Origin: Aplidium turbinatum
Taxonomy: Eukaryota; Chordata; Ascidiacea; Aplousobranchia; Polyclinidae
Reading direction: 5' to 3'
Assembly: GCA_918807975.1 (NCBI GenBank)
Contig: OU964922.1
Coordinates: forward strand, 15,798,329-15,862,328
DNA length: 64,000 nucleotides
Below, piece by piece: positions 60,401 through 64,000 of this stretch; the stretch's first letter is position 1; the number at the start of each line of letters is the position of its first letter. The notes beneath the pieces were generated by a model that did no database searches, was not told where the DNA came from, and was given only the letters and a program-made list of their open reading frames with translations. Both the position numbers and the translations under genes were made by a program.

Positions 60401-60591
60401 TTAGATAGCAGTAGGTCATCTACTGGAATATTGCTCATTTCTGCCAGCTTCGTTCTGAGGTGTTGCAAGGTGTAGCCGAGATAACTCGTAGCTTCTTTGC
60501 CGTCGTTCAAGACCACTTCATGAAAGTCACTGAATTGGAGAGTAGCGGGCGACCACCGTCGACACAACAAGATCAGGTCAGTTTGTTTGGT
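57387..60591 (-). CDS. USP40: USP40-like ubiquitin hydrolase, last four coding exons (partial gene)
   Basis: Four minus-strand exons join in consistent phase: 60591-60400, 60183-60059, 57732-57623 and 57499-57387 (stop). All introns are GT...AG. Together they encode about 179 residues. The order of motifs is EVVLNDGKEATS, LRTKLAEMSNIPVDDLL (a ubiquitin-like fold pattern), SKGRGMFP, SDDGIVIYYKDRMEKL and YRREKALKIY near the C-terminus. From memory these match the C-terminus of animal USP40 (GRGTFP, DDGAVIFYRDK, RKEKALKIY). The catalytic peptidase domain is upstream, beyond this window or in exons I could not find. The family removes ubiquitin from substrates; this end is a non-catalytic ubiquitin-like and tail region. 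The second intron carries a hAT element. Confidence 0.7.
57623..57732 (-). CDS. USP40: USP40-like exon (penultimate), 110 nt
   Basis: Acceptor TTTTTTATTCAAAG, donor AAGG/GTACGA. One base completes the codon begun in the previous exon, then DRMEKLKVCTSKERDEIEDK and further charged residues, leaving one base for the last exon. The charged helical character corresponds to the DKTEEL...DEQR region of vertebrate USP40 as I remember it. Confidence 0.65.
58035..58042. repeat. 8-bp target-site duplication, left (CGTTAGCT)
   Basis: CGTTAGCT precedes CAGGGGTCACC and is repeated exactly at 59349-59356. The nnnTAnnn form again points to the Buster branch. Confidence 0.9.
58544..58689 (-). mobile_element. 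LINE-mediated U6 retrocopy with poly(A) tail and 12-bp target duplication
   Basis: On the minus strand the U6 copy is followed by TTTCTTT and a run of about 17 A, and it is bracketed by AACATTTTGCAG (plus-strand CTGCAAAATGTT at 58544-58555 and 58678-58689). Tail plus duplication is the signature of reverse transcription of a small RNA by a poly(A)-using LINE. Confidence 0.85.
58573..58677 (-). pseudogene. U6 spliceosomal snRNA retropseudogene
   Basis: The minus strand follows U6 nearly end to end: CTTGCTTCGGCAG, ATATACTAAAATTGGAACGA, GAGAAGATTAGCAT, CCCCTGCGCAAGGATGACAC, then TCGTGAAGCGTTCCACATTT. The GTTCCACAT ending and the form of the 3' loop are closer to insect-like U6 than to vertebrate U6. 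It departs from conserved U6 in the ACAGAGA box (GCAGAGA), in GCATGGCC (GCATAGCC), in the 5' stem and at the first bases. The ACAGAGA box is essential for splicing, and the copy sits in retroposed context, so it is not a working gene. Confidence 0.85.
59349..59356. repeat. 8-bp target-site duplication, right (CGTTAGCT)
   Basis: Exact partner of 58035-58042, immediately after the terminal GTGACGCCTG. Confidence 0.9.
59700..59775 (+). repeat. tRNA-like segment with pol III A and B boxes (possible SINE head)
   Basis: TAGCCCAGCGG at 59708-59718 fits the A-box consensus TRGCNNARYGG completely. GGCTCGATTCA at 59752-59762 fits the B box GGTTCGANTCC at 9 of 11 positions. The spacing is that of a tRNA. 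I could not fold a convincing acceptor stem, so a tRNA-derived SINE head is more likely than a tRNA gene. Body and tail are not recognised. It lies in a USP40-like intron. Confidence 0.4.
60059..60183 (-). CDS. USP40: USP40-like exon (third from end), 125 nt
   Basis: Acceptor TTCTTCCAG/GG and donor TACTACAA/GTCAGT. Reads GRGMFPYRLSVLC, DLEWVPSQQ, SDDGIVIYY. Starts in phase 0 and leaves two bases (AA) that the next exon completes to Lys. Reading on past the donor gives a stop within 15 codons, as expected of intron. Confidence 0.7.
60400..60591 (-). CDS. USP40: USP40-like exon (fourth from end), 64 codons
   Basis: The acceptor TTTACTTGTAG precedes 60591; the donor AAG/GTATTT follows 60400. 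Phase 0 at both ends, exactly 192 nt. Reads TKQTDLILLCRRWSP, then FSDFHEVVLNDG, then LAEMSNIPVDDLLLSK. The IPV-D-LLLSK ending continues directly into GRGMFP of the next exon. The 5' boundary is the less certain one. Confidence 0.65.
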
Positions 60592-60779
60592 CTACAAGTA
60601 AATCGATTATTGAAAGGGTACTTCAAATTTCTACTATATTAATTAAAGGGTAGCCTACTTCTCACAAAAACTCATCAACAAAAGTTTTCTGCCATTTTAC
60701 AAGCACAAATCCTCTTGAAGAAAGGGTAGCCTACTTTTGTTGATTTCGTGATTGTTGACAGTGAACACCTCGGCCTACA

Positions 60780-60959
60780 ATGAGTGACACTGATATTAGC
60801 AGCACAGCATTAAGTCTGCAAGAAGTCCAGTTCAGGAAATACTGTACAGTAGTGGAAAGCTATCACTGTGTAATTATAGCAAAAGCAAAGGATGCAGAGT
60901 TGAAATCACTTGAAAAGCAAGGCTTCCAATTGAGCTCCCAAAGCTTTAATACATGCTAG
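60780..60959 (+). CDS. Small hypothetical ORF, 59 codons
   Basis: ATG with A at -3 (ACAATG) opens a frame reading MSDTDISSTALSLQEVQF, then LKSLEKQGFQLSS, ending at TAG. Its polar, helix-prone composition looks more protein-like than most chance ORFs here. I recognise no family, no promoter or splice donor is evident, and it lies opposite the USP40-like gene. It may be chance. Confidence 0.2.
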   Translation: MSDTDISSTALSLQEVQFRKYCTVVESYHCVIIAKAKDAELKSLEKQGFQLSSQSFNTC

Positions 60960-61758
60960 GCCTATGTACTACTGTAGTCATTCGATTTACAAATAAAAAC
61001 ACCTAATGGAATGATGCATATTGTGTAGCCTTGTAGAATATAAGTTTTAATAATTAAATATAAAACACTGCTCTGCTAATAATGGTAAAAGTGGTCATGG
61101 CCATGATAGGCATAAAGTATCAAAAACTGTGTCAGTGCACAGTTTCCTTCGAAAAATGGATTTGCAAACTTGCTCGAAAATGCAGTATTTTGTTCCAAGC
61201 AAAAGCTTTCAAAGGGGGCTTAGAGAAAAATTATAATTGTTTTGGTGGTTTTTTAGTATTAAAGTATGATCTTTTTAAAAAAAAAGTTTTGATATAATAT
61301 GTTTCTGTTTGGTAATACAACGAAATGAAAGGCGGCAGCTTCACGTGTTTGCCTTGGAAACATCGCATAGGTCATTGTGCATTGATTAACAGAAGATCTA
61401 TTCTACACAGACAAGTGACACTGCACCACCTAGAAATCACTTAAGATGTCCGAATTCAGACAAGGATTTTTGTTTAAGCCAAAAAACGGCGAATAAACAG
61501 CGAAGAAGATTATTCTGATTAGTGCTCTGGCAGCATTAGTCGGATGGAAAATTTTGCATTGGTGTAGGTGTGGAAATTGGGTCATCATGCAGTCAATGGT
61601 CAAAAGCAAATATTTCCAGGAGAATAACGTCGAGGTAGTCAAAACGAACACCGCTGTTACCATAGAGATAACAAGGCCTATTGTCCGATTGTGAAGTCAT
61701 GCACTGTAAATACAGATTGCTGCAGGATATGACCGCAGTTAGGCAGGCTGTGCTGCTA
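60960..61758. other. AT-rich non-coding stretch
   Basis: No gene recognised. Short ORFs at 61082-61297 (plus) and 61430-61663 (minus) lack familiar motifs and are probably chance. More upstream exons of the USP40-like gene could be hidden here, but I found none with convincing splice sites. Confidence 0.4.
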
Positions 61759-61766
61759 TTCAGGAG
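61759..61766. repeat. 8-bp target-site duplication, left (TTCAGGAG)
   Basis: Exact partner at 62868-62875. Its nTnnnnAn form is that of the Ac branch of hAT, unlike the two Buster-type insertions. Confidence 0.9.
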
Positions 61767-62867
61767 CAGAGATGGGCAAGATCACCAGTATTGGTGATCT
61801 TGAAGATCAAGATCACCAAGAATAGGTGATCTTGAAGATCAAGATCAAGATCGTGATCTTGAAGATCAAGATCACTTTCAAGATCACTTTTGTGTACTTG
61901 AAAAAAATGAAGTTTTTGATCAATGATGTTGCAAAAAATAATTACTATAAGCAACCTGGGTAAAGGTATATAGTGGGTATTGCTAACTTTTACTTTTAAC
62001 TACTCGTTCGTTGGGCTAAGAAATGTAATAAGTCAGTGACTGTTGCTATTAGGCTTATCAATTGTTGACGTAGTTTACGTAGAATCGCAACGTCACACCC
62101 AAGGCCGAGTTACACTAGTACCGTACTGAAAAAGTCGCAAAATTTGCGATTAGTTTTATACTTTTTATTTATAATAAATAAATAAATAAAACTTTGAACT
62201 GCATCATTTTTTACCAAATTTTTGTCTGGTTCATGTGGAAGTTTTTATTCGTGTTGCTAAGTAGTTTTAACTTTCACTGTATTATGTCAATGTTTATTGC
62301 ACGATTTACCCATCTGGCAACCTTGATAGGCTACTGTTGTCTGCTATCTAAAAAGTTCAGAGGTTTGCGGTCCGACAAACCGCTCCATACTCAGACACTA
62401 AACAAGTCTTGGTCTGGTTGATTTGCTGCAATAAACCAATTTTAGACTTTTGAAACATCTAAATTGGGTCAAAGAAAACAAACATTTGTTTAAAATTCAT
62501 ACATGGAAATTGTGAACAAAGTTAAATCATTTTTATCATTACACGAAAGTTGACTTCTTTATGACCAACACAGAAAACTTTTTCAATTTTGAAATGGCAA
62601 CACTGACCAGATTAGATGGAAACTCTAAATCGACTTTTGTTGGACACATATCATATTAAATGTGGCTTAATGTTAGTAGTTGCCACTAACTACTTTGTAC
62701 AGCACGAGTTCTAAAAAAATGCCTCGATCTAATAAGTAAATTTCAATTTTAAAATGATCTTGATCTTATTGTTCTTCAAGATCAAGATCACACAAAAAAA
62801 ATGTGATCTTAGATCAAGATCACCTAAAAAAAAGTGATCTTCAAGATCAAGATCATGCCCATCTCTG
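61767..62867. mobile_element. Ac-type non-autonomous hAT (MITE), 1,101 bp, GATC-rich ends
   Basis: The terminal repeat CAGAGATGGGC is exact at both ends and is followed by many copies of AGATCAAGATCAC/GTGATCTTGAAGATC-type words (61777-61895 and 62757-62855). Within each end the words form palindromes, and the two ends are largely reverse complements of each other. The interior is AT-rich, with an (AAAT)n tract near 62170, and has no transposase. Perfect 8-bp duplications flank it. Confidence 0.9.
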
Positions 62868-62875
62868 TTCAGGAG
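62868..62875. repeat. 8-bp target-site duplication, right (TTCAGGAG)
   Basis: Exact partner of 61759-61766. Confidence 0.9.
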
Positions 62876-64000
62876 GTAGGCTATAAAAGCATAAAACACA
62901 GAATGCGTTTAGCTAGTAACATTTAGAGATTCGTGTGCAGCAAGTTATATGAATTAAGTATAATGGTCTAAGAACATTGATGGATTATTAAGCTAGGCGT
63001 ACCTGAAAGTGTCAATAGATTAGCAAGGAAATGGGATATTTATCTACTGGGTATAGGGTGTAGAAGAGTGCCCCGCACTGATAATTTGTGACCACGAAAC
63101 ATCATACACGTTGCGGCAAAACAAAAAAATGCACGAAAACAATCTTAAATAACACTGGTCAACACAATTTTTCTTGTATAGAGTTTTTCAATGGATTTAG
63201 GGTAATTTGAGGGCGTTGAGTGTTAGTTTTTGCTCATTGGTTACAAGAGTAAGGGCTCAATGCGTTCCTACAATCCCTCCTCTTCCTGCCTCAACCATGC
63301 TTGCAATCGTTTCTTGTATGTTTATCTACTGCGTATGACTTGATTTAGTGACTTAGTGAGTTGGGATAAAAAGCTGAATTTTTGTACACACTTATAATTA
63401 ATTCTTAACGATTTAACTTAAATCCGAAATCACACATTCCTCTAGCTTGCTTTACCAATACTGAAATCCAACACAAAGGCAAATGGTGTCCAGAAACAAC
63501 GGCTCCCAGCACGCGCAAAAAGCGACATTCAGAGGTGAAGTGTCATGGTAGTCCGGCAAGCCACATCACGTAGAACACAGGAACAACGCAAATTCAACGT
63601 TTACAAATTCATCACAATTATAATCAAGAGGGCAATTGACCCGCCGGAACACTTATCAACACTTATCACATCACGTTTTTGAAATATGAAATCTTTTTTT
63701 TAAAAATGGATAATTTTAATGATTCAAGTTATAAAACTTATGTTGCGTTTAAGACCCAATATATAGAATAATGTTTGCAATGGGAGGCAGCTATTCCTTT
63801 AAGAATGCTTTTCCAAAACTATTTTTTTGATTGCATTTTTTTCGATCATTATTGACTGCTGTAGCCTATATACAAACACTAAATAAATGAAAAATATTTA
63901 AAAAAAGTACGATACGGAGCATTGTGCTCATCACTGGTAAGGCACCACTGAAAAGCTGATTTTTTTCTTAGTTATGTGTCTTTCTCACAGAATTGAATTT
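62876..64000. other. AT-rich non-coding stretch at window end
   Basis: No ORF, RNA gene or repeat structure that I can support. It may be intron or upstream sequence of the minus-strand USP40-like gene. Confidence 0.4.

Noticed and set aside
61082-62421. Plus- and minus-strand ORFs of 64-77 codons
   Set aside because: No family motifs, codon bias or splice context; 61760-61954 and part of 62194-62421 lie in MITE sequence.

Overview
The window looks like nuclear DNA of a non-vertebrate animal. It has split genes with GT/AG introns, an APE-type LINE, hAT transposons, a U6 snRNA retrocopy with invertebrate-like sequence features, and a long AT-rich satellite array. It contains no bacterial operons, LTR elements or CRISPR arrays. 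The short word GTAGGCTA/TAGCCTAC recurs across the non-satellite part. I cannot resolve the phylum.

Layout. 1-45994 is satellite DNA with a basic monomer of about 157 bp (a longer variant is about 167 bp) and roughly 20% GC, estimated at about 260 copies. Larger blocks of 1.6-3.9 kb are themselves repeated in tandem (higher-order repeats). The array is interrupted once, at 5737-9455, by an unrelated tandem repeat of 694-695 bp units (five full and one partial), flanked by a 13-bp direct repeat.

45995-50456 is a patch of dead repeats. First comes a LINE whose reverse transcriptase has been deleted, so that the endonuclease part abuts the C-terminal part. It is followed directly by a decayed copy of a large, poorly characterised animal protein family with nuclease-like acidic motifs and the start of a Cys-rich (CXC) domain.

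51550-53800 is a complete-looking Buster-type hAT DNA transposon with perfect 8-bp target duplications, terminal inverted repeats, a BED-finger reading frame and a 527-aa transposase frame. The two frames meet at an A-run that reads as a canonical -1 slippery heptamer. Several other hAT relics lie downstream: a C-terminal transposase fragment, small MITEs, a 1.3-kb Buster-type element carrying a nested U6 retrocopy, and a 1.1-kb Ac-type MITE.

57387-60591 (minus strand) holds the last four coding exons of a host gene that I recognise as USP40 (ubiquitin specific peptidase 40). Splice phases match across all three introns, and the protein ends with the family's terminal REKALKIY-type motif. The 1.3-kb hAT element, with its U6 passenger, sits inside one of these introns. 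The rest, to 64000, is AT-rich non-coding sequence.
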